Assembly (NCBI GenBank): GCA_937889545.1
Contig: CALAOT010000106.1
Span: 53,542-117,541 of the forward strand
Direction of reading: 5' to 3'
Length of the DNA stretch: 64,000 nucleotides
Source of the DNA: an uncultured Opitutaceae bacterium
GTDB lineage: Bacteria > Verrucomicrobiota > Verrucomicrobiia > Opitutales > Opitutaceae
Both the position numbers and the translations under genes were made by a program. Below, piece by piece: positions 26,071 to 35,600 of this stretch. The notes below the pieces were generated by a model. It was not told where the DNA came from. It did not search any database and saw nothing but the letters and a program-made list of their open reading frames with translations. Every line of letters starts with the position of its first letter. The first letter of the stretch is position 1.

Positions 26071-27188
26071 AGGATTGTTTAGCAAAACTGCGCCGAATTC
26101 GGGCCCTGACGCTCAAGGAAACGCGGCAGATACTCCGCGATCCAAGCAGCATAGCCATCGGCGTCATCTTCCCGCTCATGATGATCCTGCTATTCGGGTA
26201 TGGGCTCTCGCTCGATGTAACGAGAGTTTCGGTTGCCGTGGTCGACGAAGACGCCTCCTCGGACAGCGCATCCCTCATCGGGGCCTTCCGGCTCTCGCCT
26301 TATTTCGGGGTGACTGTGGTTCACTCGATGGCTGAGGCGAAGACGCTTGTGATGAACCGAAAGGCCGACGGAGCATTGCTGATTCCGTCCGATTTCGCCC
26401 GGCGCTGGCATTCGGGCGACGCAGAGGTACAGATTCTAGTAAACGGCACAGACGCCAATCAGGCACGCATCATGCAAGCCTATGCCCAGGGGCCGGTCGC
26501 CCAATGGAGCGCGGCCCATGCCAGTTCCTCATTCTTGGCCGGTCCGGTAATCGTCGTCGACCGGATGTGGTTCAATGAGAGCAACGACAGCCATTATTTC
26601 CTGGTCCCAGGCCTGATTGTCCTCGTGATGACGATCATAGGAGCGTTCCTGACCGCCATGGTGGTCGCCCGGGAATGGGAGCGGGGAACGCTCGAGGCGC
26701 TCTTCGTCACTCCCATGCGGGCGGGAGAATTCCTGATCAGCAAGTTCCTTCCCTATTTCGGACTGGGAATGATCGGCTTCGCGCTTTGCCTTCTGGCTGG
26801 CCAATTCCTCTTCCATGTCCCGCTCCGCGGGTCCCTTGCCCTGCTGTGCCTCGCCTCGATGATTTATCTTCTAGTTGCGTTGGGAATAGGGCTTCTCGTG
26901 TCGACTTTGGTCAAGAGCCAGTTCCTCGCCAGTCAGTTGGCAATGCTCCTGACTTTTCTGCCGGCGATGATGCTTTCTGGCTTTCTCTACGACCTGCGCA
27001 GCATGCCGGTCTTCATTCGAGGGATCACCTACGCGCTGCCGGCGAGATACGCAGTAGCGCTCATGCAAACCCTTTATCTCGCCGGCGACGTCGGAAGCGT
27101 GGTTTGGCCAAACCTAGGGGTTCTAGCGGCGATGGCCGCCGCGCTGATGATCGCGACCCGTCTGGTCACCCGGAAGCAACTTTCCTGA
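26067..27188 (+). CDS. ybhS: ABC-2 type permease (YbhS-like)
   Basis: 373 residues. An N-terminal helix (SSIAIGVIFPLMMILLFGYG), a large periplasmic domain (about 60-170), then five helices (FLVPGLIVLVMTIIGAFLTA, and the EWERGTLEALFVTPM coupling loop typical of ABC-2 proteins). It pairs with the downstream YbhR-like permease to form the membrane core. Confidence 0.93.
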   Translation: MKDCLAKLRRIRALTLKETRQILRDPSSIAIGVIFPLMMILLFGYGLSLDVTRVSVAVVDEDASSDSASLIGAFRLSPYFGVTVVHSMAEAKTLVMNRKADGALLIPSDFARRWHSGDAEVQILVNGTDANQARIMQAYAQGPVAQWSAAHASSSFLAGPVIVVDRMWFNESNDSHYFLVPGLIVLVMTIIGAFLTAMVVAREWERGTLEALFVTPMRAGEFLISKFLPYFGLGMIGFALCLLAGQFLFHVPLRGSLALLCLASMIYLLVALGIGLLVSTLVKSQFLASQLAMLLTFLPAMMLSGFLYDLRSMPVFIRGITYALPARYAVALMQTLYLAGDVGSVVWPNLGVLAAMAAALMIATRLVTRKQLS

Positions 27189-27197
27189 GCCAAACGC

Positions 27198-28316
27198 ATG
27201 AGCCCCTCTCTCTTTCGCATCCTAGCGCTCATTCAGAAGGAGTTTCTTGCCGTCCTCAAGGATCCCCGCAGCCGTTTTATCATTTTTCTGCCACCGATCC
27301 TGCAAAGCATGATCTTCGGGTACGCCGCCAGCTTCGACCTCAACACCGTCCCCTACGCTGTCTTAAACCAGAGCAATAGCACGGCCTCCGCCGATCTTCT
27401 CTCGCGCCTTGATGGCTCCGGCGTGTTTAGGCGCCAAGCCGACCTCGAAAGAACCAAGGACATCTCCACATGGATTGATAGCAGCCGTGCGATTCTCGTG
27501 GTCCGGATCGACCAGGATTTCGAACGGCGCCTGGTCGCGGGAGGACCCGCCACGGTTGAGGTGATCGCTGACGGCCGCAATTCCAACACCGCCGGCACAG
27601 CCTTGGGCTATCTCGGGAGCGTGGTTGACGGCTTCAATGCGGACTGGCGATCCGGACACAGCCAGCCCGGGCCGCCTCTGCGGATCGTCACGCGCGCGTG
27701 GTACAATCCCAACCTCGATTCGCGCTGGAGCATGATCCCAAGCCTTGTCGGCACGCTCACGATGATGGGCACGTTGATGCTCACGGCCCTGTCGGTCGCC
27801 CGGGAGCGCGAACAGGGAACGTTTGATCAGCTGCTTGTGACCCCCTTTCGACCCTACGAGATCATGGTAGGGAAAGCCGTTCCCAACATGGTCATCGGCC
27901 TTACCCAATCGACCACCATTTTGCTGATCGCACAGTTTTGGTTTCATATTCCATTCGTCGGGTCTTTTGTCGTTCTTTATGCGGGGCTCGGACTGTTTCT
28001 GATGGCCGCAGTCGGCCTAGGCCTATTCGTCTCCTCCATCGCCATGACGATGCAGCAGGCAATGCTCTATGCGTTCCTCCTGGTGATGCCGTTTGCCCTG
28101 CTTTCCGGCCTGACAACGCCAATTAGCAGCATGCCGGAATTCCTGCAATCCGCCATGGTCATCAATCCCCTTCGCTACGCCCTCGACCTCACCAAACGTG
28201 TTTACCTGGAGGATGCTGGATTTGCCCAACTGCTACCCGACTTTCTGCCGCTCACAATCATCGGTCTAGTGACACTTTCCGGCTCCGCCTGGCTTTTCAG
28301 CCGACGGCTCGCGTAG
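27198..28316 (+). CDS. ybhR: ABC-2 type permease (YbhR-like)
   Basis: 372 residues with the same layout as the preceding permease: a first helix (RFIIFLPPILQSMIFGYAAS), a periplasmic domain, and helices with the EREQGTFDQLLVTPF coupling loop. It is the last gene of the operon, 9 bp after ybhS. Substrates of such pumps in enterobacteria include drugs and cations; here unknown. Confidence 0.93.
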   Translation: MSPSLFRILALIQKEFLAVLKDPRSRFIIFLPPILQSMIFGYAASFDLNTVPYAVLNQSNSTASADLLSRLDGSGVFRRQADLERTKDISTWIDSSRAILVVRIDQDFERRLVAGGPATVEVIADGRNSNTAGTALGYLGSVVDGFNADWRSGHSQPGPPLRIVTRAWYNPNLDSRWSMIPSLVGTLTMMGTLMLTALSVAREREQGTFDQLLVTPFRPYEIMVGKAVPNMVIGLTQSTTILLIAQFWFHIPFVGSFVVLYAGLGLFLMAAVGLGLFVSSIAMTMQQAMLYAFLLVMPFALLSGLTTPISSMPEFLQSAMVINPLRYALDLTKRVYLEDAGFAQLLPDFLPLTIIGLVTLSGSAWLFSRRLA

Positions 28317-28595
28317 ATTCGTCGTCCCAAGGAGTCCGGTCATCGGCTACCCTTTGCAATCGAGATTCGCCCCGGAGTAGCGCTTGGCTAGGCGCAGTCG
28401 CACTGTCGCAAGCCGCGCCTTCCAGATTCGCAGTTCTTTCGTTTGCACATACCGAAAACGGCGACCTTTAGCTATCGCACTTATGAGGGCGTCGGAAACA
28501 GCATTGTCCCAGCCTGTAAGGCTTCTTGCCAATTGTTGTGCAGCATTTCCTGCCCACGGAAAGCCCGGCGTTCGATTTGTCGAGAGCCTTGATAC
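28317..28595. other. Intergenic stretch, nothing recognised
   Basis: No gene with a supporting motif on either strand. A 115-residue minus-strand frame (28347-28694) has unbalanced composition and no family resemblance. Confidence 0.4.
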
Positions 28596-28682
28596 CCTTC
28601 CCTGCGAATACCCGATCCCCGCCGGGAGGATTGGACCTAATGTCAAATAGCGAAAGTCCACGGATTCGCAATATGGGCCCGC
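28596..28682 (+). repeat. Repeat R2, copy 1
   Basis: About 85 bp shared with 30250-30337: CCCTGCGAA, CCGGGAGGATTGGACCTAAT, GTCAAATAGCGAAAG, GGATTCGCAA. The stretch TAATGTCAAATAGCGAAA resembles the left end of R1 (TTATGTTAAGTAGCGAAA), so R1 and R2 may share an ancestral 18-bp motif. Copy 2 lies at the end of an RHS fragment. Confidence 0.7.
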
Positions 28683-28698
28683 CGGGGGGCTCAAAAAT

Positions 28699-28825
28699 TA
28701 TTATGTTAAGTAGCGAAAAGAGCCGAAGCCCCCTCGCCTCGTGTCCCCTTACCCCGGGGTCTTTTGAAATCGCCAACATCCGGATGCGCGCGCGCCGCCG
28801 CTCAACAACGAAGATCCCAAACGTA
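28699..28825 (+). repeat. Repeat R1, copy 3
   Basis: Third direct copy: TTATGTTAAGTAGCGAAAAG at 28701, CTTACCCCGGGGTCTTTT in the middle, CCGCCGCTCAACAACGAAGA at the right. It is immediately followed by the 3' end of the second HTH/histone-like gene. Together with copy 2 this gives a direct repeat of roughly 650 bp on either side of the efflux operon. Confidence 0.85.
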
Positions 28826-28838
28826 GCAATGGCCGGAA

Positions 28839-29360
28839 TCAGGCCGAAGGAACCGGCGTGGACTCATCCGATACCTGGCTTGGCTTTGAATCGGGAGCAG
28901 CGGGCTTCTTTGGCGAAACGCGCTTCTTCCGAAGCTTGGGAGCCGCAGCGGGCTTGGCTGGCGCACGGCTGGTCTTGGGCTTGCCCGCAGGCTTCTTGGA
29001 TGTCCTGACGAGTCCGAAGGCCTTCTTGATGTTCTGGACGCTTGGCAGAGAAATCTTCAACGCCTTGACGATCTGTGATCCGGTCTTACCCGCCTCGATG
29101 AGCTTCTTTACCCTAACGCGGATGGCATCGGTGATCTTGGCGCGTTTGCGGCGCTTCATAAGCGCTGGCGTTTTTGCCGGGCGGCCGCGCTTTCCGCCGG
29201 CGACGGTCTTGACCGCACGGATAAAGGAGCCGACGTCGCTGAATCCGTATTTGGCCGGCAAGCCAGCGAGCTCATGGTTCAATCCCGATGAGATCGACAG
29301 TTCCAGTTGCGCCACCCGGGCCTTAGCCGCAGCGAGAGCTTTGATTTTATTAGTGAGCAT
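28839..29360 (-). CDS. HTH protein with histone-H1-like Lys/Ala/Pro tail (paralogue 2)
   Basis: 173 residues, paralogue of 20414-20923. It has the same coiled coil (ALAAAKARVAQLELSISSGL), the HTH (ITDAIRVRVKKLIEAGKTGS, then KALKISLPSVQNIKKAFGL) and the basic tail ending SQVSDESTPVPSA. The C-terminal 70 codons are nearly identical in DNA to paralogue 1, while the N-terminal third has diverged. Probably DNA-binding; exact role unknown. Confidence 0.78.
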   Translation of the reverse strand: MLTNKIKALAAAKARVAQLELSISSGLNHELAGLPAKYGFSDVGSFIRAVKTVAGGKRGRPAKTPALMKRRKRAKITDAIRVRVKKLIEAGKTGSQIVKALKISLPSVQNIKKAFGLVRTSKKPAGKPKTSRAPAKPAAAPKLRKKRVSPKKPAAPDSKPSQVSDESTPVPSA

Positions 29361-29476
29361 TGAGAGTGTGTATCATAGCCGCGAACTCAGGTGCAAGGTC
29401 GCTTCTCCCAAGCCCTACGTCTAGGGCTCGCGTTATCGTGTTTTGCCTCCAACAACATAGCGGCAACTATTCGCCG

Positions 29477-29770
29477 TCAGCCACGGCGTTCTTGCCAGTA
29501 GTCCGGGTCGCGATGCAGGTGCTTTACTGCCCAGATCATGACCACATCACCTTCGACGGTGTAATAGAGCCCATAGGGGAAACGCCGGACGAAGTAGCGC
29601 CGGACATCCTCCTCGATTATCCGCCACGAGTAGGGCGCGGCGACAACCCTTTGCACTCCAACCTCGATTTCATCGACGAACTCGTCGCCCAAGCCCGGCA
29701 CCTGCCTGTTATAATACAGGCCGGCGGCGATCAACTCTGCCAGCGCCGCGTCGGCGTAACGGTGCGTCAT
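29477..29770 (-). CDS. ParE/RelE-family toxin
   Basis: 97 residues with the compact ParE fold: a helical start (YADAALAELIAAGLYYNRQV), FVDEIEVGVQRVVAAPYSW, and the strands RRYFVRRFPYGLYYTVEGD and VMIWAVKHLHRDPDYW. The terminal Arg/His/Tyr cluster is kept. ParE toxins act on gyrase, RelE toxins on mRNA; this sequence is nearer ParE. It overlaps the antitoxin gene by 4 bp. Confidence 0.88.
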   Translation of the reverse strand: MTHRYADAALAELIAAGLYYNRQVPGLGDEFVDEIEVGVQRVVAAPYSWRIIEEDVRRYFVRRFPYGLYYTVEGDVVMIWAVKHLHRDPDYWQERRG

Positions 29771-30000
29771 TTACCCACTGCCGACCGCACCTGCTTCATC
29801 GCTTCGTCGCCATCGACGAGCTTTGAGTCCCCCGCTCGGACGGCCGCCCGGCGGCGATGTATTTCGTCCAAATGGGCACGTTCCATGGCGGGATGGGTTT
29901 CGCCTACGAGACTGGCGAGCAGTTTTTCGACTAGCAAGACCCGGCTGCGGGTGGGCAGCCCAAGGGCATCCGTTGCGACTTGATCCACGGTGGTAGCCAT
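29767..30000 (-). CDS. Addiction-module antitoxin (putative, PF09720-like)
   Basis: 77 residues from ATG at 30000: VDQVATDALGLPTRSRVLLV, EKLLASLVG, then a helical C-terminal tail with ERAHLDEIHRRRAAVRAGDS. This matches the short helical antitoxins that pair with ParE/RelE toxins. The longer frame to 30081 adds a stretch with no family match, so the shorter start is preferred. Confidence 0.82.
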   Translation of the reverse strand: MATTVDQVATDALGLPTRSRVLLVEKLLASLVGETHPAMERAHLDEIHRRRAAVRAGDSKLVDGDEAMKQVRSAVGK

Positions 30001-30249
30001 GCCTTCAAGTTGGCTCCAAAATCGTCTGAAATCAAGGCTTCCGTCGCCTGTTTGGCCCCGCCCCGCGGGTTCTCGGGCCACGGTTTGGCGCTGGGAAGGG
30101 GCGCGTGCTTGGAGTGGACGCGGCGGTCAGGATACAATTGAGGGGTGGGCCTCGGCGAGGCCATACGTATCTCGCCCGCGGTACACTCACTACATTGTAG
30201 CATCGTTCCGTACGTGCGCCAAACCTTCTGATTCGCACGAGCATTCTAC

Positions 30250-30337
30250 CCTACCCTGCGAACACTCGATCCCAGCAGGAAGGATTGGACCTAATGTCAA
30301 TTAGCGAAAGGCCTGCAATTCGCAAAAAGAGCCCGTC
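30250..30337 (+). repeat. Repeat R2, copy 2
   Basis: Counterpart of 28596-28682: CCCTGCGAACACTCGATCCC, AGGATTGGACCTAATGTCAA, TTAGCGAAAG, AATTCGCAA. It adjoins the 3' end of the RHS fragment. Confidence 0.7.
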
Positions 30338-30501
30338 GGACTTCGGCCGGTCTGGCTTGGTGAAGTTGACCGGATCACCCCCCCCGCAAAGTGATAAAGG
30401 CTCGGGCTCGGCGCCTGCCCCATCGGATCGGCCGACAGGAACCTCCCACTCGTCGGTTCGTAGTAGCGGGCTACTCGTTTCGATGGCAATTCCGCGATCA
30501 A
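30301..30501 (-). pseudogene. RHS-repeat-associated core fragment
   Basis: The frame contains ARYYEPTSGRFLSADPMGQA then LYHFAGG, the hallmark of RHS core ends. At a C8 run (30378-30385) the family continuation DPVNFTKPD is found in the next frame, so the gene is both truncated and frameshifted. No full RHS shell exists in the window. It is a relic of a polymorphic-toxin or contact-dependent locus. Confidence 0.72.
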
Positions 30502-30794
30502 TGACTAGCAGTGATCACGCAAACATTCTTGAGATTTGAGAATACATCCGGTTCCACTGCCTTTTCCATCACAGGTTTCTCGGCATCGAATTGGATGACG
30601 TCGCCTTTCTTTAGTACAACTCTATTGACCTTTATGTCGCCTATATCGTAGACGCCCAACTTTCTCCGCCCAGCGTAGGAAGTCGGCTCGAGAATTTTCA
30701 TTTCAATCGAGTATTTTCCGGACGCCAGCAACTTCAATGACTTACATCGCTGGCTCATCCATGATAACCCCTCCTCTGTCGATGTAACCATCAC
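30498..30794 (-). CDS. Small hypothetical protein
   Basis: 98 residues, no family recognised. It has a beta-rich middle (GKYSIEMKILEPTSY, DIGDIKVNRVVLKKGDVIQF) and no signal peptide. It overlaps the end of the PIN gene by 4 bp and could be co-transcribed with the toxin-antitoxin pair upstream. It could alternatively be a leftover of the RHS locus. Confidence 0.45.
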   Translation of the reverse strand: MMVTSTEEGLSWMSQRCKSLKLLASGKYSIEMKILEPTSYAGRRKLGVYDIGDIKVNRVVLKKGDVIQFDAEKPVMEKAVEPDVFSNLKNVCVITASH

Positions 30795-31210
30795 CGATCC
30801 GGCGGGATGATCAGGGGGATCGCCTGCCGGCGGTTACGGCGGTAAACTTGGAAATGCCTGTCCAGGGTGAAGATCCTGGAGCCGGCGAACTTCTCGGACA
30901 TCCGCACGAGGCATCCGTCGGCCAGAGACATAGGCTGGTCCGAATAGGTGTCCATCAGCGCGAAGACTGGGGCCCACTCTGCCCTTAGAGAAAAATCCAC
31001 GGCCCAGGCTCCGGAATCCAGGCTGTCTCGGACCGAGTCGATACCCTTGGGATAAGCAGAGACAAGGAAGCACAACTCCGCCAGCACCGCTTCGCAGGTG
31101 ACAAGGGGCGGGCGAATGTCCCGGATCTGCTCCACCGCCCATGCGTGGTATTTCTCGCGCCGGTCAAGGAGCGCGACCAGAGCCCCGGTGTCGGCCAAGA
31201 CGATGCTCAT
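30791..31210 (-). CDS. VapC-type PIN-domain toxin
   Basis: 139 residues. PIN-domain acidic residues are visible: Asp in LADTGALVALLDRRE, Glu in CEAVLAELCFLVS, Asp in MSLADGCLVRMSE and the final Asp in FTLDRHFQVY. These bind the metal for RNA cleavage. It overlaps the antitoxin gene by 4 bp. Confidence 0.9.
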   Translation of the reverse strand: MSIVLADTGALVALLDRREKYHAWAVEQIRDIRPPLVTCEAVLAELCFLVSAYPKGIDSVRDSLDSGAWAVDFSLRAEWAPVFALMDTYSDQPMSLADGCLVRMSEKFAGSRIFTLDRHFQVYRRNRRQAIPLIIPPDR

Positions 31211-31446
31211 CTGGTGCCGAATCCCTTCAGGTGCCTTGGGTTGTGCCCCAGGTCCCGAACGCCGCTGTCGATGAGGCCAACGGAAGCCTTCATCAAGTCG
31301 TGGACGGAAGGCTCATTCGCAGACGAGCGGAGTTTATCTTCCAAGGCTTCACGCATGACCGCGGATTTGGTGATGCGGCGGCGTGAGGCCATGCGGTCGA
31401 GGCGGGCTGCGGCGTCCGCGGGAAGCTTGAGCGTCAGCGTTGGCAT
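31207..31446 (-). CDS. Ribbon-helix-helix (CopG-type) antitoxin
   Basis: 79 residues from ATG at 31446: beta strand MPTLTLKLPADAAARLDRM followed by two helices (RRRITKSAVMREALEDKL), the RHH DNA-binding fold. The C-terminal tail should wrap the PIN toxin. The 12-residue longer start has no support. Confidence 0.87.
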   Translation of the reverse strand: MPTLTLKLPADAAARLDRMASRRRITKSAVMREALEDKLRSSANEPSVHDLMKASVGLIDSGVRDLGHNPRHLKGFGTR

Positions 31447-31523
31447 GGCAGCCGTGGTATTACCAAAAGCTGCACCTGTCAATACCCCCAGGAATCCGCG
31501 GCGCTTTACGGATTCTCGGGCTA

Positions 31524-32525
31524 GAGCATTTTAAATAAAACTGTAGCCTTTTTCTAGGAAGGCTGCAGACTCGGGGTCCATGAAGACCCTATCACTGGAC
31601 CTGCGAGAGCGTATCCTGGCTGCGTACGATGCCGAGGAGGGAGGCCGCGAAGAGATTGGGCGGCGTTACCGCGTGTCCCTGGGTATGGTTAAGAAGCTCC
31701 TGCAGCAACGCCGCAGGACAGGCGAGATCGGGCCGCGTCACCACTTCTCGGGACGCAAGCCTCGCCTGTTTGAGGCGTACCGCGAACGCCTGCAAAGGCT
31801 TCTCGCCGAGAAGCCGGACCTGACGCTCGAGCAGATGCGGGCTGCTCTGGCGATCACGTGCTCGCTGCCGGCGATCCACTATGTCCTCGTGAAGATGGGA
31901 CTGACATGTAAAAAAAGACGCTCCGGGCTTCTGAGCAGAACCGGCCGGACATCGTCCGAGCGCGTCGGCGATGGGTCCGCGGCCAGGGTGGGCTCGACCC
32001 GGCGACGCTCGTCTTCATCGACGAGTCGGCCGCGAAGACCAACATGACGCGTCTGCGCGGCCGTTCGCCGCGCGGCCAACGTCTCTTGGCCTGTTGTCCG
32101 CACGGACACTGGCGCACGACGACGATGATCTCCTCGATCCGTCTGGATGGGTCGACGGCCTGCATGACCATCGACGGTCCGACCGACACCGAGGTCTTCC
32201 AAGCCTATGCGCGCGAAATACTCTGTCCGGCGCTGCGCCCCGGGGACCGCGTGGTCATGGACAACCTTGGCCCTCACAAAAACAAGCAACCGCTCGCTCT
32301 GATCACAGCTGCCGGAGCCAGCGTCCACTTCCTGCCGCCCTACTCACCCGATCTTAACCCAATCGAGCTGATGTGGAGTAAGGTGACGACATTGCTACAC
32401 TCCGCAGAAGCCCGAACGGAACCGGATCTGACCGACGCCGTAGCACGAGCCCTGCGCGCCGTCACACCCCAGGACGCCATCAAGTGCTTTGCCCATTGTG
32501 GCTACAGTGTTATTTAAAAAGTCTC
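31524..32525 (+). mobile_element. IS630-type insertion sequence, apparently complete
   Basis: About 1.0 kb bounded by imperfect ~23-bp inverted repeats: GAGCATTTTAAATAAAACTG at 31524 and, on the other strand from 32525, GAGACTTTTTAAATAACACT. Both ends are flanked by TA (31522-31523, 32526-32527), the IS630 target. It holds two overlapping transposase frames joined by an A7 run. Confidence 0.88.
31580..32517 (+). CDS. IS630-family transposase (two frames, -1 shift)
   Basis: Frame 1 (31580 to about 31914) gives the HTH domain (LDLRERILAAYDAEEGGREE, RYRVSLGMVKKLLQQRR). At the A7 run (31908-31914) the reading must shift -1 to continue into the catalytic domain, whose open frame runs to 32517. 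That part has Asp in TLVFIDESAAKTNMTRLRG, Asp in VVMDNLGPHKN and Glu in YSPDLNPIELMWSKVT, the DDE triad. Slippage at A-runs is common in this family, so it is likely functional, not broken. Confidence 0.88.
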
Positions 32526-32564
32526 TAGCCGAGTTTGAACACCCCGTGAAAGGAGGCCGGCCCT

Positions 32565-32582
32565 GCCCCGCTGGGGCGTTTT
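32565..32582 (+). terminator. Rho-independent terminator-like hairpin
   Basis: GCCCC-GCT-GGGGC followed by GTTTT. It lies between the IS630 element and the convergent glycosidase gene. Confidence 0.6.
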
Positions 32583-32633
32583 AGAAATCGGGCCCACCAC
32601 CCTTCCGGTTGCGTTAGGATGCCATGTAGGGGA

Positions 32634-35600
32634 TCATCGCGGACTGACCGAGGAAATCCGCACCGGCCCGAGCAGGCCCGAAGGCAGCAGCGGAGAATTC
32701 GCCTTGTACGGCTTTATGTCCGCGAATGTGTACCTCGTCGTCGTGCCTGGCTGCTCGTCGCCTATCAGGCGGTTCACCCACGCGTTGGTCACCCGGACCG
32801 ACAGCTCGTTCAAGCCGGGCTTGAGCGCGCCGGTCGCATCCACGCGATACGGGGCGTGCCAGACGGTGCCCAGCGGCTTCCCGTTCACCGCCACATCCGC
32901 AAGGTTCTTCACGTCACCCAGGTCGATCCACAGGTGCGCACCCTTTCCGAACCAGCCGGCCGGGGCATCGATGGTCCCCGTGTAGGCACCGGTTCCCGAG
33001 AAGTACTTCACGCCCGCATCCGGGCTTTCGCTCCAGGACGACAGCTTGTCCAGCGTGATGCTGGGCGGCGCTCCGCGGCCCGGTTGAAAGCTCAGATTCC
33101 ACGGGCCGTCGATCGCGGCCAATTGCGCCTCCGCCACCTTGGGCAACGTGCGCGAGGCCTCCCTGGCCGCCTTCCGGAACACCACAAAGACGGTGCCCCA
33201 CGGCTCCAGGTGCAGGGGCACCGTCGTGCGCCCGTCCGCGATCCTGTAGGTCGCCGGCTCCGACGTGCCGGTCTCGGCCCGCCACAGTTCGGGCTCCTTG
33301 CCCGTCACGCGGAAGGTTGCGTCCACCGTCTCGTCGCGGTCGCGCCGGTTGTCCACGAAGTAGAGGTCCCCGTCCGCAAGCCGACGATGCACGAAAAGTA
33401 AACGCGTGTCGGCCTCCGGCTTCGTGTAGTCGAAGTCCGGCGGCACGCCCAGCGCGCTGAAGACATCCGCCAGGTCCTTGCCCGCGTACACCGCGCCCTT
33501 CCCGAGCCTGTGCACGCCCGTGCCGTCGCCAAACAGCTCGTCGTTGAGCTTGGCAAACTCCGCTTGGTCGTCGGCGAGGCTGGGATCGTCCGTTGGCTTC
33601 GGGCCGGCGACGACCCCGCCGTCCTCCACCAGCCTGCGTATGGCCCGCAGCACGGGCAGCGACATGTGGCGGCTGTACGGATCAAGCCCGAGCACGCTGT
33701 AGGTCATGCCGCACTTTGTCGTGATGCGGCCGCCGCTGGCGCTCAGCTCGTGGATCAGGGCGTCGGCATTGATGTAGTCGAATCCACGGCCGGCCGGCAC
33801 GTTCGGAGCCTTGTCGGTGAAGATCGCCGTGAGGTTGGAGTCCTCTCCGTAAAAGTAGACCAGGTCCGCGTAGAAGCGTCCCTGCTGCAGCAGGTAGCTG
33901 GAGCGGGCGATGTAGCTCACCCACGGGCCGGCCTCCTCCGCCCAGGTCTCGTTGCGGTTGAACCACTGGCCGAAGGGCCCGAGCGTCAGACCGGGCGCCT
34001 TGCCCACCAGGGGCTGGTGCGCCGATTCATGGATCACAAAGCGGTTGATCCCGTTGAGGAACTCCGAGTCGGCCGTCGGCTTCAGGGTGGCGGGCGACCA
34101 CGCCCACGGAGCGGAGGAGGCCGTCATCGACTCGGCCGCGGCGAGGTTCTGGCCGTAGATGTGCGCCACCGACGCCGATTCGCGGTCATCGGCGTTGTAG
34201 TTGAACTGCTCGTTGTTCACGCCGGGCACCTGCGTCCACATCGCGCTCATCGGGATGTCGTCCAGCTTCTTCACCTCCATGCCGTCGGCGATGAGCGCGC
34301 GCCCGCCCTCGTGCGACTCGCCGTAGTGGCCCATGCCACGCTCCTTGAGCGACGCCTCCACCTGGCCGTAATGCTCGTCCGCGGTCAGATCGGCGATCGT
34401 CTTTCGAAGGTCCCACAGGAACCGGTCGCTGGCCTCGGAGCTCTCGACCACCCGGCCGGCGAGGACGGGCAGCCAAGGCAGAGGATCATAGCCGCGCCGC
34501 TGTTTGAACTGGGCGATCATGTCGTCGGTCCAATTCTGGGCGCCGGCCTCCCAGCTGTCAGTCACGACGTACTGGATGCCGCGCCGGCCCATCCAGTCCG
34601 CGCCCACCGCCTCCTTGTAGCTGTCCAGGTAGCCGTTCATGTAGTTGCGCACGTAGGCGCCATTCAGCTTGTCGACCTCGAGGCCCGTGGCCTCCGCGGT
34701 GGCCGGATGGTTGGTGATTCCCAGCAGGGAGTATCCGAACCTGAGGACGACCCAGGCGCCGGGCGGAGGGGACCACTCGAGCGTGCCGTCGGCGCGCAGC
34801 TTCGAGGAAAGGTCGAGCACGTCCGACCTTGGGACGACCTCGGCCGCGGCAAACGGGGGCGTCGCGAACTGGTAGAGGTCAGGCAGAGTCGCGAAGGCGG
34901 CCTTGTCCTCGAATCTGTTCACGCGCGCCCCCGGATGAAGCGCCAGCCTTATTATTTCAAAGTCGCTCGGAGGCGGGCCCATCCTGACCCCGAAGGAAGC
35001 GGGGTCGATTCCGACCATCCAGGAAGGCGTGGCGGGGGCAGGCGCCCGCTTGAAAACGACCCGGAAAAACTTCGCGCTCACCGAGGGGAACGCGACTGTG
35101 TGCTCGGGGGCGCCGCCGTCGGGAAGCTTCGCGACAACCCGGAACCGTTGCCCGTCGTCGCTGGCCTCGAGGGACTTCTGTGGGCTTGAAATCCCGGTCA
35201 CAACCGAGGTGACCTCGTCTAGGTCCCTCATCGCTATCGTGAGGGAGCGAATCGGCTGGGGCTCGGCGAACTCGTATTGGATCCAGGCGCTTTCGCCGAC
35301 CGCCGGGATCGGAAGTCTTGTTGGCTTCCCGGGGTCCCCGTCACTCAGCGCCGCCAAGTCGGGATTCCCTCGGCTCGCCGTGACCTTGGGGTGCAGCGAC
35401 TCGATCGGCACATCGCCTGCCGGCCTGCGGTATGCGACGACTGCGGCGTCGGCGTAGAACTGCGGTGCCATCCGGCCGCCTTCTGGAGCGGCGCCGGCGC
35501 CCTGGTCCCCGAAGTTCTGAAATGGGCCCGTGTTCGACGGGGGATGGGCCGGGGCGCCCGCGAACGGCCTGCCGCCCTCGGCGGAGGTCTCGCTCCACAC

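Noticed and set aside
28347..28694. 115-residue minus-strand gene
   Set aside because: Runs across repeat R2, has no recognisable motif and skewed composition.
33510..35189. 559-residue plus-strand frame
   Set aside because: Lies entirely antisense to the GH106-like gene and has Val/Arg/His-rich shadow composition.
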